A DNA stretch of 64,000 nucleotides from NCBI RefSeq assembly GCF_000974485.1, contig NZ_BBOM01000005.1, forward strand, positions 790,289 to 854,288, given 5' to 3'. The DNA comes from Streptomyces sp. NBRC 109706. GTDB taxonomy: Bacteria; Actinomycetota; Actinomycetes; Streptomycetales; Streptomycetaceae. The position numbers were made by a program, and so were the translations under genes. The notes under the pieces are model-generated. The model was given only the letters and a program-made list of their open reading frames with translations. It was not told where the DNA came from and searched no databases. Shown here piece after piece: positions 14,451 to 25,700 of this stretch (position 1 is the first letter of the stretch; each line of letters starts with the position of its first letter).

Positions 14451-16715
14451 TCAGGACGTGGGCAGGGGCACGGGCAGGTCGTTCTCGTCCAGGGCCATCA
14501 GCTCCTGGTCCTTGGGCGCGGTCAGTTCGGCGACCCGCATCGCCTGGTGCTCCGTCATCTGCTGGAAGAGCTGGCGCGCGGTGCGTCCGTTGCCGAAGCG
14601 CTCGCCCCTGGGAATGGCCCCGATGTGGGTGGCGAGCGCGGAGCGGGCTCCCTCGGTGAGGTCGTAGCGGTGCCGGCGCGCGTGGTGCTCCACGATCCGC
14701 ACCAGCTCCTCCGTCGAGTAGTCGGTGAACAGCAGGCTGCGGGTGAACCGGGACGCGAGGCCCGGGTTGGAGCCGATGAAGCGGTCCATCTCCTCCGGGT
14801 AGCCGGCGGCGATGACGACGACCTCGTCGCGGTGGTCCTCCATCAGCTTCACCAGGGTGGCGATGGCCTCCATGCCGAAGTCCTGCGCGACCCCCGGGGG
14901 CGTCAGCGCGTACGCCTCGTCGATGAACAGCACTCCACCGCGCGCCCGTTGGAACGCCTCGGTGGTCTTGGGGCCCGTGTGGCCGATGTACTCGCCGACG
15001 AGCGCGCTGCGGTCGACCTCGACCAGATGACCCCGGGAGAGCAGCCCGAGGGCGTGCAGCAGCCGGCCGTAGAGCCGGGCCACGGTGGTCTTGCCGGTGC
15101 CGGGGTTGCCGGCGAACACCAGATGGCGGCTGAGCGGCGGCGCCGGCAGCCCGGCCTCCTGCCGCATCCGGACGGTCTGCATCAGCTTGACCATGCCGCC
15201 GACGTCCCGCTTGACGTTCTCAAGACCCACCAACTCGTCCAGCTCCGCCAGCAGATCGGTCAGCGAGTCGGCCTCGGGCGCGTCGTCGTCGGAGCCCTGC
15301 CGGGGGTGCGCCGACCCCGGCGCGGTCGCGGCCTGGCCGGAGGGCGTGGCCGCGGCCCGCCCCTGGGGCCCCGGGGGCGGGCCGGCGTCCCGGCCCTGGC
15401 GGCCAGGACCCGGCTGCCTGGCGCCTGGCGCGGCGGTGCCGCCGCGCGGGGCGCCGGGGAGCCGGGGTGAGGCGACGTTGATCGCCACGCAGTTCTCGAA
15501 CGTCGGGTTGGCGTCCTCGGCGACGCCGAGGTCGTGTGCGGAGTCGAAGACCCGGCAGCCACGGAAGCGGGGCGCCGCGTCCCGGCCGACATGGATCGAG
15601 GGGAAGCCGCTGGCGATCACATCGCAGTGGTCGAACGTGCCACGGGAGCTCTCGCCGACGCTCACCCCGTGTTTGCCGGTGCGGGCCACCCGCACCCCGC
15701 GCACGCGCGGGTCGGCGCCGGCCGCCAGCTCGATGCCGTTGCCCTGCTGGCCCGTCACCGAGCAGTGCAGCAGCACCGACTCCTCCTGGGAGCGCAGACG
15801 CACCCCCGTCTCGCCGCCGCTGATCCGGACGCCGCGCATCATCACCCGTGCCTGGTCGCGGACTTCGACGCCGGAGAGCCTGGCGCCGGCGAGGGTGGAC
15901 TCCTCGATCTGGGCGCGCGCCGTGTGGTCGAGACGCACGGCGGAGCGGGCCGCGTTCTCGACCCGGCAGTCGGTCAGCAGCGCCTCCGCCGCGTCCTGCA
16001 CCAGCACCCCGTTGCGGCCGGCGCCGAACAGGCCGCTGCCGCGCAGCAGCACCCGAGAGGCGTCCAGGGCCCGCAGCGCCGAGCCCGAACCCCCGTGCAC
16101 CCGCAGCTGGTCGGCGCGGAGCACGGCGGATCCCGAGACGGCGACGCCGATCCCCTCCACGTCCATGATGTTTGTGTCGTCAAGACGGGCCAGCGCGTCG
16201 CCCGTGACATGCAGAGCCGTGTGGCGGGCGGCCCGCAGCCGGGTGCGGCGGGTCACCAGGACGCCGCCGGCCGTGGGGTCTGCCAGCTCGGTGGCCAGGT
16301 CGTGGTCGAGCGGGATGTCGCCGACCGGCCGGCCCGCCCCCGGCACGACGGTGCGCGAGCCCAGCACCTCGGCCCGGCCGTGGGTGACGAGGCAGTCCTC
16401 CAGGGTCAGGCCGGCTGCGTCCTCGACGCGCAGCAGCGTCTCCCCCGGGTCGGTGCCCCGGACGACCAGGCCGCGGACCCGACAGTTGGGGGCGGCGACG
16501 GTCAGCGCGCCGGCCGCCGCCGGCACGGCGATGGTCACCGAGCCGTTGCCGTACTGCGGGACCAGCGTCACCCGGCGGATCAGTCGGAAGGACTCGTGGT
16601 ACTCGCCTGGCGCGATGCTGATCACCGCCCCGTCCGGGGCCGCGCCGAGGGCCTGGGTGATGGTCCGGTGCGCGCCCCTGGTGCGGGGCGCGACGCGGAT
16701 GCGGTCGTCGGTCAC
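14451..16715 (-). CDS. Beta-helix / AAA+ ATPase fusion, EccA/CbxX-like
   Basis: 754 residues. Residues 1 to about 400 are a right-handed beta-helix of repeated short strands (for example VLVQDAAEALLTDCRVENA and IELAAGADPRVRGVRVART). A Pro/Ala/Gly linker follows to about 500. The C-terminal AAA+ domain is CbxX/SpoVK-type: Walker A GNPGTGKTT near 535, Walker B GVLFIDEAYAL near 595, then the sensor and arginine region SNPGLASRFTRSL. EccA of type VII secretion has the same AAA type but a TPR N-terminus, so the beta-helix fusion differs. The GTG start at 16715 overlaps the stop of the giant gene as GTGA. A role as chaperone or unfoldase for the giant protein is inferred. Confidence 0.88.
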   Translation of the reverse strand: MTDDRIRVAPRTRGAHRTITQALGAAPDGAVISIAPGEYHESFRLIRRVTLVPQYGNGSVTIAVPAAAGALTVAAPNCRVRGLVVRGTDPGETLLRVEDAAGLTLEDCLVTHGRAEVLGSRTVVPGAGRPVGDIPLDHDLATELADPTAGGVLVTRRTRLRAARHTALHVTGDALARLDDTNIMDVEGIGVAVSGSAVLRADQLRVHGGSGSALRALDASRVLLRGSGLFGAGRNGVLVQDAAEALLTDCRVENAARSAVRLDHTARAQIEESTLAGARLSGVEVRDQARVMMRGVRISGGETGVRLRSQEESVLLHCSVTGQQGNGIELAAGADPRVRGVRVARTGKHGVSVGESSRGTFDHCDVIASGFPSIHVGRDAAPRFRGCRVFDSAHDLGVAEDANPTFENCVAINVASPRLPGAPRGGTAAPGARQPGPGRQGRDAGPPPGPQGRAAATPSGQAATAPGSAHPRQGSDDDAPEADSLTDLLAELDELVGLENVKRDVGGMVKLMQTVRMRQEAGLPAPPLSRHLVFAGNPGTGKTTVARLYGRLLHALGLLSRGHLVEVDRSALVGEYIGHTGPKTTEAFQRARGGVLFIDEAYALTPPGVAQDFGMEAIATLVKLMEDHRDEVVVIAAGYPEEMDRFIGSNPGLASRFTRSLLFTDYSTEELVRIVEHHARRHRYDLTEGARSALATHIGAIPRGERFGNGRTARQLFQQMTEHQAMRVAELTAPKDQELMALDENDLPVPLPTS

Positions 16716-19700
16716 GGTGTGTTCTCCCAGTCGGGCATCACGGGCGGCGGATAGGGGCTCAGGTGGCCGAGGACGGGAAGGTCGGTGCCGAACTCGGGCA
16801 GGGGCGGGGGCTCCAGCATGGCCGCCGCCACCACGGACCCGTCCGGGAGGGGCGGGGGTTCCACCGGGGTGCCCGCCTGGACGCCGGTCGAGGGCGGGAC
16901 GACGCCGATCGAGTCGCGGACGAAGGGCGCCAGGACGAGGATGCCGATGGACTTGTCGATGAACTTGGTGACGATCGGCGCGAACGTGAAGTCGATGGCC
17001 CCCTGCCGGTGGTACCAGCGGGTGGCGACGGTGTTCTGGAGCGAGTTCTTCGCGATGCCGGTGACCACCGTGCCGAACGCCGCGCTGGCGGCGGCGGCGC
17101 CGGCCAGCAGGGCGGCCTCGCTGATCGAGACGTCGTGCCTGTTGCCCTCGGAGTCCTTGATGCCGAAGACCTCCAGGGCGGCCAGGTTGCCGAGGAAGGC
17201 GCCGAGCGGCGCGGCGACGAAGCCGTCCTTGATGAAGTCGTAGGTGCCGCCGCGCCAGCGGAGCACGAACTCGTTCGACGCCCACTCGCCCGCCCAGTCG
17301 TCGTCGTCCTGGCGGAACCGGTAGGGGAAGCCCCGGTCCTGCCAGTTGAGCCCGAGCCGGAACTGGGTGTGCTGGGCGGCCAGGTTGTGGGCTCCGATGA
17401 AGCTGGTCTTGACGGAGCTGGAGATGGTCGCGCTCAACGCGGCCTGCGCCACGTCGGTCCAGGTGAAGTCGCCCGGCAGGGCGGCCAGGACGGCCAGGGT
17501 CACCAGGAAGTCGAGGACGAACTCCTGCCCGAACTCGACCAGCATGTGCTGGATGTTCCGCACCGCGAACGGGGTGTAGGTGGACTCGCCGGTCTCCGTC
17601 ACCGGCGACCCCCAGGGGGTGCGCCGTGGCTGTCGGTACATCCGCTCGAAGCCGCGGTACTCGTTCATGACGCCGATGTAGTACGTCTCCCGACCGGAGT
17701 ACCGGAGGTCGCCGGCGAACCGGCCGGCGCCCTCGGCGGTGAACGACGAGGCGGGCAGCTCCCGCACATAGCCGGCGACCGACCGCTCGGTGATCACCTT
17801 CCACTGGTTGGTCTCGGTGTCCAGGACCCAGCGCCGCCACTGCTTGGACATGCTCTCCAGCTCCTGGAACGAGCCGTCGTCGCCGAACGGGGTCTTGCGG
17901 CGGGCCACGGCGCCGCCCTCGAACTCCTTCCAGCTGAGGGCACGGAGGTTGTCCTGGGTGCGGCCGAGGCCGGTCAGGCTGGCGGGGTCGGGGAAGTACT
18001 CCCGGGTACGCAGCGGCTTGTAGTTGAACGCCTGCCGCAGGGCGCTGCCGACCTCAACGGGCAGCTCCTGGACGACGGTGTGACCGCCACCGGGGCTGGT
18101 GTAGGCGCCCGCCGGCGGGTCGGCGCGGCCGGCGGGGATGTCCACGACGCGGTCCTCCCAGCGCCGCATGTCGTCGAACCAGTGCCTGATCCGCTGCTCG
18201 GGGGCGCCGAAGGACATGATGTTGCCGTGGCGGTCGACCTTGTTCCAGCGCCACTCGTCCGGGGCACCGTCGGCACCGGCCCGCGACTTCCAGGAGACCA
18301 CGGTGGTGTTGTCCCCCAACAGCCGTACCTCGCGCACCAGTTGGGGGCCGGTCGGGGTGTTGACGAAGTCCCGGTAGGACTCGCGGTCGAAGTAGTTGTG
18401 GTGGCCCATGTCGTTCCGCGAGGCAAGCTTGCGGTATCCGCTGGTCCCGTCGCTCCCCGTCCAGGCGATCTTCCCGGCCCCCAGGGGGCTGTCCTTGTAG
18501 CGGCTGACGACCTGGAGGTCCGCGCCGCCGGGCCCGATGCCGGGGAAGGTGTCCTGGCGGCCCAGCAGCTTCCCGTGGTGGTTGTAGAGGACCCAGTCGC
18601 TGTGCGTGTAGGCGTTGGCGGCCGGCCGGTTGCCGCCCGCCGGGGCGGGGTGGTCGCCGTGCACGGTGCGCTGGAAGCCGAGGTCGCCGTTGCCGGCCGC
18701 GCCGGCGGGCCGTTCGGCGGGGCGGGGGCGGAAGTCGAGGATGGTGCCGTCCTTGAAGCCCATCCGGGCGACCTGCCACTCGGCGCCGGCCGCCCTGCTG
18801 TACCAGTCGCCGTTCGGGGGGACGTCGGCGCGGAACTGGTCCTGCCAGGCCACTTTGGTGCGGTCCTTGTTGACGCCGGCCGGCGGGTTGACGAAATGCT
18901 CGGTGTCGAAGGTCCGGTGTCCGGACAGCTTGCCGGGGCCCTCCGTCCAGGGCAGGTGGTCGGCGTGCCGGACGGCGCCGGGTGGCAGCGCGACATCGTC
19001 GCCCACAGTGAGGGTGTTGCCGTTGGTCAGCGGCCTGGTCTCCCCCGATATCCGCCCGCCGGACGGCACCGTGACGGTGTTCCAACCGCGCGAGCTGATG
19101 CCCTGGATGCCCCGCTGGACGATCTCCCCGGCGGCGTTGGTGCGTTGGAAGTCGAACGTCTGGTATCGGCTGTCCATCATGAAGGCCGCGTGGTTGCCGT
19201 CGGTGGTGAAGCGGTGGTTCCGGTGGAAGAACCCGTTCGGCAGCAGGAAGTGCAGCCCCTCGCGGGCGCCGGTGTCCACGTTGCGGAACTCCGGGGAGAG
19301 CAGCCAGCGGTAGAAGTTCGGCGGGCGCTGCTCGGCGTTCCGGTGGTTTCGGAACATGCCCCCGTCGGGCTCGACCCGGCCGACGCTGGTCTCCTTGCCC
19401 TGCGGGGAGACGGTGATCCAGCCGCCGTTCGCCTTGGGCAGCCCGTCCCCGCCCAGCTCGAAGGACTGGAAGTTGCGGATGTTGTGGGTGGCGTATCCGC
19501 CGGTCTTCTCGCCCACCAGGCTGAGCTCGCCGGTCCGCGGATCGGGCATCCGGTCCTTCCAGCCGTGGCCGAACGCCCCCCAGCGGCGCTCCCCTGTGGC
19601 CTGCGGCGCGAAGTCGGCGTCGTAGCGGTACCAGCGGCCCTGTTCGCCGGTCTTGAAGGAGAACGCGTTGCCCGGATCGCGGTGGGTCAGGATGTAGCCG

Positions 19701-22700
19701 CCCTGCGGGGTCTCCCGGTAGTGGTGGACGGGGCCGGACTGGGAGCGGGAGATGTGCCAGCCGTCGTGGTAGTCGAAGAAGGTCTTCTTGCTGGTGCCCC
19801 AGATCCGGATGCCGTGCCCGGCGGCGTTCCCGTTCACGTCCAGCTGCTGCCAGCGCTCGCGCTGGTTCATGCCGATCCGCACGCCACCGTGGGTGTTGAC
19901 GAAGTTCTCGACCGTGCCGGGGGCGTGCGCGTCCAGGCTGCCGCCGCCGGGCAGCGGGCGACGTTCGAAGACGAAGCCGCGCAGGCCGTCGACGTTGTTG
20001 GTGAGCAGGGTGATATGCCCCTCGTTGACGCCCTTGACGTCCACTCGGCCCCGGTCCAGCAGGGGCGCGACGGGCGGTGGCGCGACGGAGCGGGGGACCG
20101 TGGCCGGCGCCCCGTCGGCCGGGGGCCGGTAGCCAGGGTTGGGACGCCAGTGCTCCCAGGTGCCGCCGGTGATCTTCCCGCCGGCGTCGTGCTGGTAGGT
20201 GACCTTGTAGAAGTGGTCGTCCTGGCGCACGCCCCGGTTGACGATGTTGATCCGCTGCTCCACCAGGCGGCCGTCGATGCCGTAGTCCTTCCACTCGCCG
20301 TCCCGCAGTCCGGCGGCGTGCTCGGTGGAGCGGAAGTTGGCGCCCTCCGGGGTGAGTCGGTGGCCGTCGAGCCGGTTCAGCTCGCCGTCGCGCACCGCCC
20401 CCGGCCGGCCCGCCGGGTCGACGTCGAAGAAACGCCGGCCGCCGCTGTCGACCATGTCGACCACCCGGTGGGTGGTGACCGTGGGCGGGCCGCCGCCCTC
20501 CCAGTCGAAGACGCGGCCGACCCGGACGTGGGTGGCGGCGTCGGCCGCGCCGATATGGACGACCACCCGGCCGCGGGCATCGATCACCCAGGTCTCCGAG
20601 CGGTCCGCGTTGCGCACCCGGACGCCGGTGCCCGGGTCCGGGCTGGTCGGTATCGCCTGGCGGCCCGTCACCGACCAGCCGCCGACCGCGGTCCTGTCGT
20701 GGTTCAGCAGGTCGAAGGCGCGGAAGACCTGGCCGTCGCGGACCGTCTCATGGGTGCGGAGCAACGTCCCCGGCAGGGCGTCCCCCGCGCCGTCCAGCGT
20801 CGTCTCGGTGAACCGGAAGGCGCCGGTGACGCCGTCGAAGTACTCGGTCGTCGGGTTGTCCGTCCGGCTCAGCACGACATCGTCGTCCGCCGTCCGGTGG
20901 ACGTGTGTGTTCGGCACGTCGGTGCCGTCGTCCGCGCGGGGCGCCGGCAGCGTCCGGTGATCGGCCACATCGGTGAAGACGTGCGCCGGTGGCCGGGCGT
21001 CGCCGGCCCTGCTGAGGGTGAGCACCTCGTGGGTCACGGCGCCGGTGGCCGGGTTGACGGCGGCGTGCAGGGTGTTGTGGTGCACCCGCATACCGCCGTC
21101 GGCCTGGGGGACGACGGTGACCGGAATCTCACGCCGGCCGCCGGGGGGCCGGACGGTGGCCCCCTCCAGGTCGGCGGGCAGCCGTAGCCGGTAGTTGTTG
21201 AACGTCCCGCCCCTGGCGGTGAAGGTCTCCTCGACGAAGCGGCCGTCGAGCCCGTGCCTGCGGGTGACGCCGGCGTCGTTGGTGAACTCCCAGCTGTCGC
21301 GGCCCGGATGGAACCGGGCCGGATGGCCGGCGCCGTCCGGCTGGCGCAGCACGGGGCCGCCGGGGCCGTGGGCGGCCGGCCGGAAGACGAAGGCGTCCGG
21401 ATCGCCGTGGCGGGGGGACAGCGGCACGGCGCTGTGGGTGACCTGGCCCCGGTGGTCGACCACCGTGTGGGCGCCGCCGTCGCCCGCCTCGGCCCGGTAG
21501 CCGGCGTAGCCGTCCCAGCGCTGCGGGACGGCGGGGGTCGTCGTCCCGTCCCCGGCGCGGAACCGGGCGACCGGGGCGCCGCCCCGGTGGTCGATCTCCA
21601 GTGTCCGGGCGGGCCCGCCGCCCCGCACCGGGTAGCTCTCCTGGACCAGTTGGGTGCCGGGGCCGGCCTCGCCCGCCGTGATCCGGTAGTCGAGGGTGCC
21701 GCGCTCCCAGGTGACGCCGAGGGTCCCGGTGCCGTCGTCCGCCGTGTCGAACCGCGGGTTGTGGTGGCCGTCCAGGCGGCCGTGGGAGTCGATGAACAGA
21801 TGCCGCCCGTCCGCCTGTTGGGAGCGGACGGCGATGCCGGCCGTGCCGTCGGGGAGGGTCACGTCCAGGGCGCCCGGGTGCGGGCGGGCGTGCTGGTCCA
21901 GCACCCGCTGGGTGCCGTCGGCCCGCACCAGGTAGCCGCCGCCCGGGAGTTCGCGGACCTGGCTGCCCGGCACCTCGGCGCCCGCCCGTTCCAGCCGGGG
22001 CGCGCCGGCGCCCGGGCCGGGGACCACCAGGTCGGCGGCGTCGAACTCGGGCGTCCCGGCGAGGCGGTGGACATCGCGGAGCAGCGCGCCGCCCGCCGCG
22101 TCGTGCACGGCGGTGCTCGTGCCCCGGACGATCTGGATCTCCCGGCCGGCGAACGTGATCTCCCCGGCGCCCGCGATCTGGACCTGGCCGCCCGGCTGCC
22201 GCTCGACCACCCGTGGCCCGGCGCCGCCGGTCCCGGTGTACAGGGTCAGATCCGGCCCCTCGGCGTGCCGGCCGCCGAGCGGGAGCGGCACATCGGCGGC
22301 GCCGCCGGTGCGGCCGAGCCCGATCAACTCGTCGCCGGTGGTGATCAGATGCCCGTCGGGGCGGGTCGCCACCACATCGGTCCCCGGCACGGGCCTGCCC
22401 GTGCCGTCCACCACCCGCGCGTTGCCCCCGGGGGGCACGATCAGCCGGTTGCCGTCGAGCGCGGTGCCGCCCCTGATGCCGTGGTCCAGGTGCTGGAGCC
22501 GGCCGCCCGGGCCGTGCACGGCGACCGTCTCCGGGGTCCCCACCCTGGTCACCCGGTGGCCGTCCCCGGTCGGGATCACCCGGGCCCCGTCGATCACGTC
22601 GCCGCCGCGCGTCTGGAGCACCGGCGGTGGCGGGGTCGCGGCGGCGCCCGGGTCGGCGCCTCGGGCGGGTACGAGGACGTAGTCGTCGGTGACCTGGCCC

Positions 22701-25700
22701 TGGAAGTCACGCAGGCGTTGACTGGTGCCGAGTTCGGCGCCGGCACGGTCCACCACCACGCCGCCGCCGTGCGTGTCGTGGGTGACGCGGAAGCTCTGGT
22801 CGCCCAGCTCGTCCACGGTGGTGCCAGGCACCGGCTGTCCGGTGGCGCGGTCCACGAGGGCGGGCCTGGCGTCGGCGTCGAGCGCGGTGTTGGGCACCCG
22901 CACCTCGTGGTTGGCCCAGGGGCCGGCATCGAACTGGTGGGTGCGCAGCCGCCAGTCGCCGGTTGTCGCGTCGTACCGGTGGGTGATGTTCCCCCGGACC
23001 ACGGTGACGGTGTTCCCCTCGACCGTCGGCGCCTCGCCCCTGACCTCCCCCGCCGGGCCCCGCAGCATGGGCGGACCGCCGGCCTCCGGGGTGACGAGGA
23101 AGTCCTGGGGCCCGTCGCCGTCCGCGCGGCCCAGCGGCAGCCCGCCGTGGGGGTGCGCCCCCGCCGGGTCCACGGCGGGCCGGCCATGGACGGGCGGGTC
23201 GATCCGCGTGGTGGGCATCATGAAGACGATCCGGTCGGTGTCGTCCAGGCCCGGCGGTGTGACGGTGGGACGGCTGGACGACTCGATGAGCTGCCGCCGG
23301 ACCGCCGCCTGGTCCTCGGGGCCGAGCAGCCGGTACTCGTCGGCGCCGACCCGGTGCATCCCGGCGCCGCCAGGACCCTCGCCGGTGAACCGGCCGGTGT
23401 CCGCCGAGAAGTGCGCGCCCCGGTTGTCGGCGGTGTAGACGCTGAACCGGCGTTCCGTCGCCGGATGGGGATCCGCGCGCGTGGGCTGGGGCGTCGACTC
23501 CCGGTACTCCACCCGCCGGTCCGTGAGCGGGACCCCGTCCACGTCGCGCGGGTGGGGGTAGACCTGGCCGTCGGAGCGGACCAGCACCAGCAGGTCCGGG
23601 TGCCCCTCCTGGCCGGTCAGGGTCCGCACCGTGTGGCCGACGGAGCCGTCCGCGCCGATCAGGCGGGTCGTGTCGCCGGTCTTCACCAGGTGTTCGCCGG
23701 TGCTCAGCGGAGTCGCCAGCGAACCGTCCACGAGCCGGCCGTCGGCGTGGACCACGAGGGCGGGGCCGGTGCCGCCCCCGGGGATGAGCACGAACTCGTC
23801 GGCCGCCGCGCCCGGTTGGCCCGGCAGCTCCACCACGTCGTGGGTGCGGGCCCCGCTGGCGGCGTCGATGACGACCGGGTCATGGCCCGGCACCCGCACC
23901 AGGTGTCCCGCGCCGTCGCCGACCCGGGCCACGGACGAGCCCGGCACCGGCTGCCCGGCCGCGTCGACGACCCGGGGCGCCGCGCCGGCGGACAGGACCA
24001 TCTCGTGGCCGCCGACCAGCTGGTGCCGCAGCCCGTTGAAGCCGCCCGTCAGGTCGTAGAGCGTGGTGGTGCTCCCGCCCGCCGGGCGGATGGTGAGCGA
24101 GGAGCCGTCGACGCCCGCCGTCACCTGCGGCATCGGCCGGCCGTCGGGACCGTGCACCGTGGGGGTGCCGCCGTCGCGCAGCGGCACGGTGACAAAGCCG
24201 TGGGGGGCGCCGTTGCCCGTGCCGAGCCGGATCGCGTCGTGGGTGTGGACGCCCGAGGCGTCGACCACGCCGGGGCGCTGGCCCGGCACCCGCACCAGGA
24301 ACGCGTCCCCGTCCCAGGGGACGACGGCCGCGCCCGGCACCGGGGCGCCGTCGGGGCCGAGGATCCGGGGATGGCCGCCGGGCTCGGGGAGGGCCAGCCG
24401 GTTGCCCGCGCCGAGCGGGCCCCCGGTGCGGGCGGCGCCCGAGCCCAGCAGGGCGCCGTCGGGGCCGTGCACGGTGTAGGTGGCGGCGCTCTGGACGACG
24501 ATCCGGTTGCCGTCGAACCCGGTCGTCACCTCGTCGCTGAAGAGCCGGCCGTCGCTCCGGTAAACGGCGGGCGCCTCGGTGCGGCCGGCCGCCGGGGCGA
24601 ACACCAGATCGGTGGCGTCGCCGTTGCGGTTCTTGAGCGTCACCGCCGGGGCGACGCGGCCCGCGTCGTCCACGAGCAGCGGCGCCCCGCCGCCGATCCG
24701 TACCAGGTTCCCGTGCTGGCCGAGGGGGTTCACCGAACCGCCGGGGCCGGCGGGGACGACCTCGTCGACGCCCCTGATCAGCACGGGGCCGCCTCGGTGC
24801 CCTTCGCTGGGGATCGCCAACGTCCAGCGGTGGCCGCCCTGTTCGGGCAGCCGGATCACGTCGTGGGTGCGGACGCCGTCGGCGTCGACGAGCAGTGTGG
24901 GCCGCCCGGGGCGCTCGACCAGCAGCCCTTCGCCGCCGATCCGCCTGACCTGGGCGCCGGCCAACGGCTGCCCGTCCCCGCCGGCCACATAGGCGCGCAA
25001 CGCCCCCGGGTCGATTATCAGCTCGTGGCCGCCCTGGCCAGGCAGCCGGTGGGAGGTGCCGAGCAGGGTGCCGTCCAGACCGTGGAAGTGGACGGTGCCG
25101 CCCGCCCGTTGGACGGCGAAGGAGTCGCCGAGGAACGCGACGGGGGCCGGGGATGTCTCGCCCTGGCGGCCGAAGAGGATCGGGGTGCGGTCGCCGCCCA
25201 GCGGCACGGCGGCGAACTCCCCGGTCGTCTGGTCGCCCCGCCCGGTCAGCGGCACCACATCGTGGGTGCGCTGTCCCGAGGAGTCCACCACGGCCCCGAC
25301 CCGCTGCCCGGGGGCGGTGAACGACCAGCCGAGACCGTCGATCCGGGTGACGTCGCCGGCGACCCGCGCCCCGCCGGGGCCGACCAGCCAGGGCGTGGAC
25401 CCCGGCGGCGTGACCACGGTGTGGCCGGCCAGCGGCCCGGCCGGGTGGCTGTGCGCTCCCGCGCCCGGCGGTAGCCCGGCCGGACCGCCGCCGGTGCCCC
25501 GCGCCGTCGCGGGCGGCGGCCCGCCCGGCAGCAGACCCTGCGACAGCGCGGCGGGCGGCGGGGTGACCGACGGGGTGGCGGACCTGGCCGGCGGGACGAT
25601 GCTGTCCACCGCCACCACGCCGGAGCCGGGCTCCGCCTGGCCGGCCGGGCGGCGGAGCGGCCCGCCCTCGACCCCGGCTCCGCCGCCGTCCCCCGAGCGG

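Noticed and set aside
16763..25474. Very long open frames on the plus strand (1,474 and 1,406 codons) opposite the giant gene
   Set aside because: They are antisense shadows produced by GC-rich codon bias. Their composition is Gly/Val/Ala/Arg-rich with no domain, and the minus-strand frame has coherent hydrophobic and motif structure.
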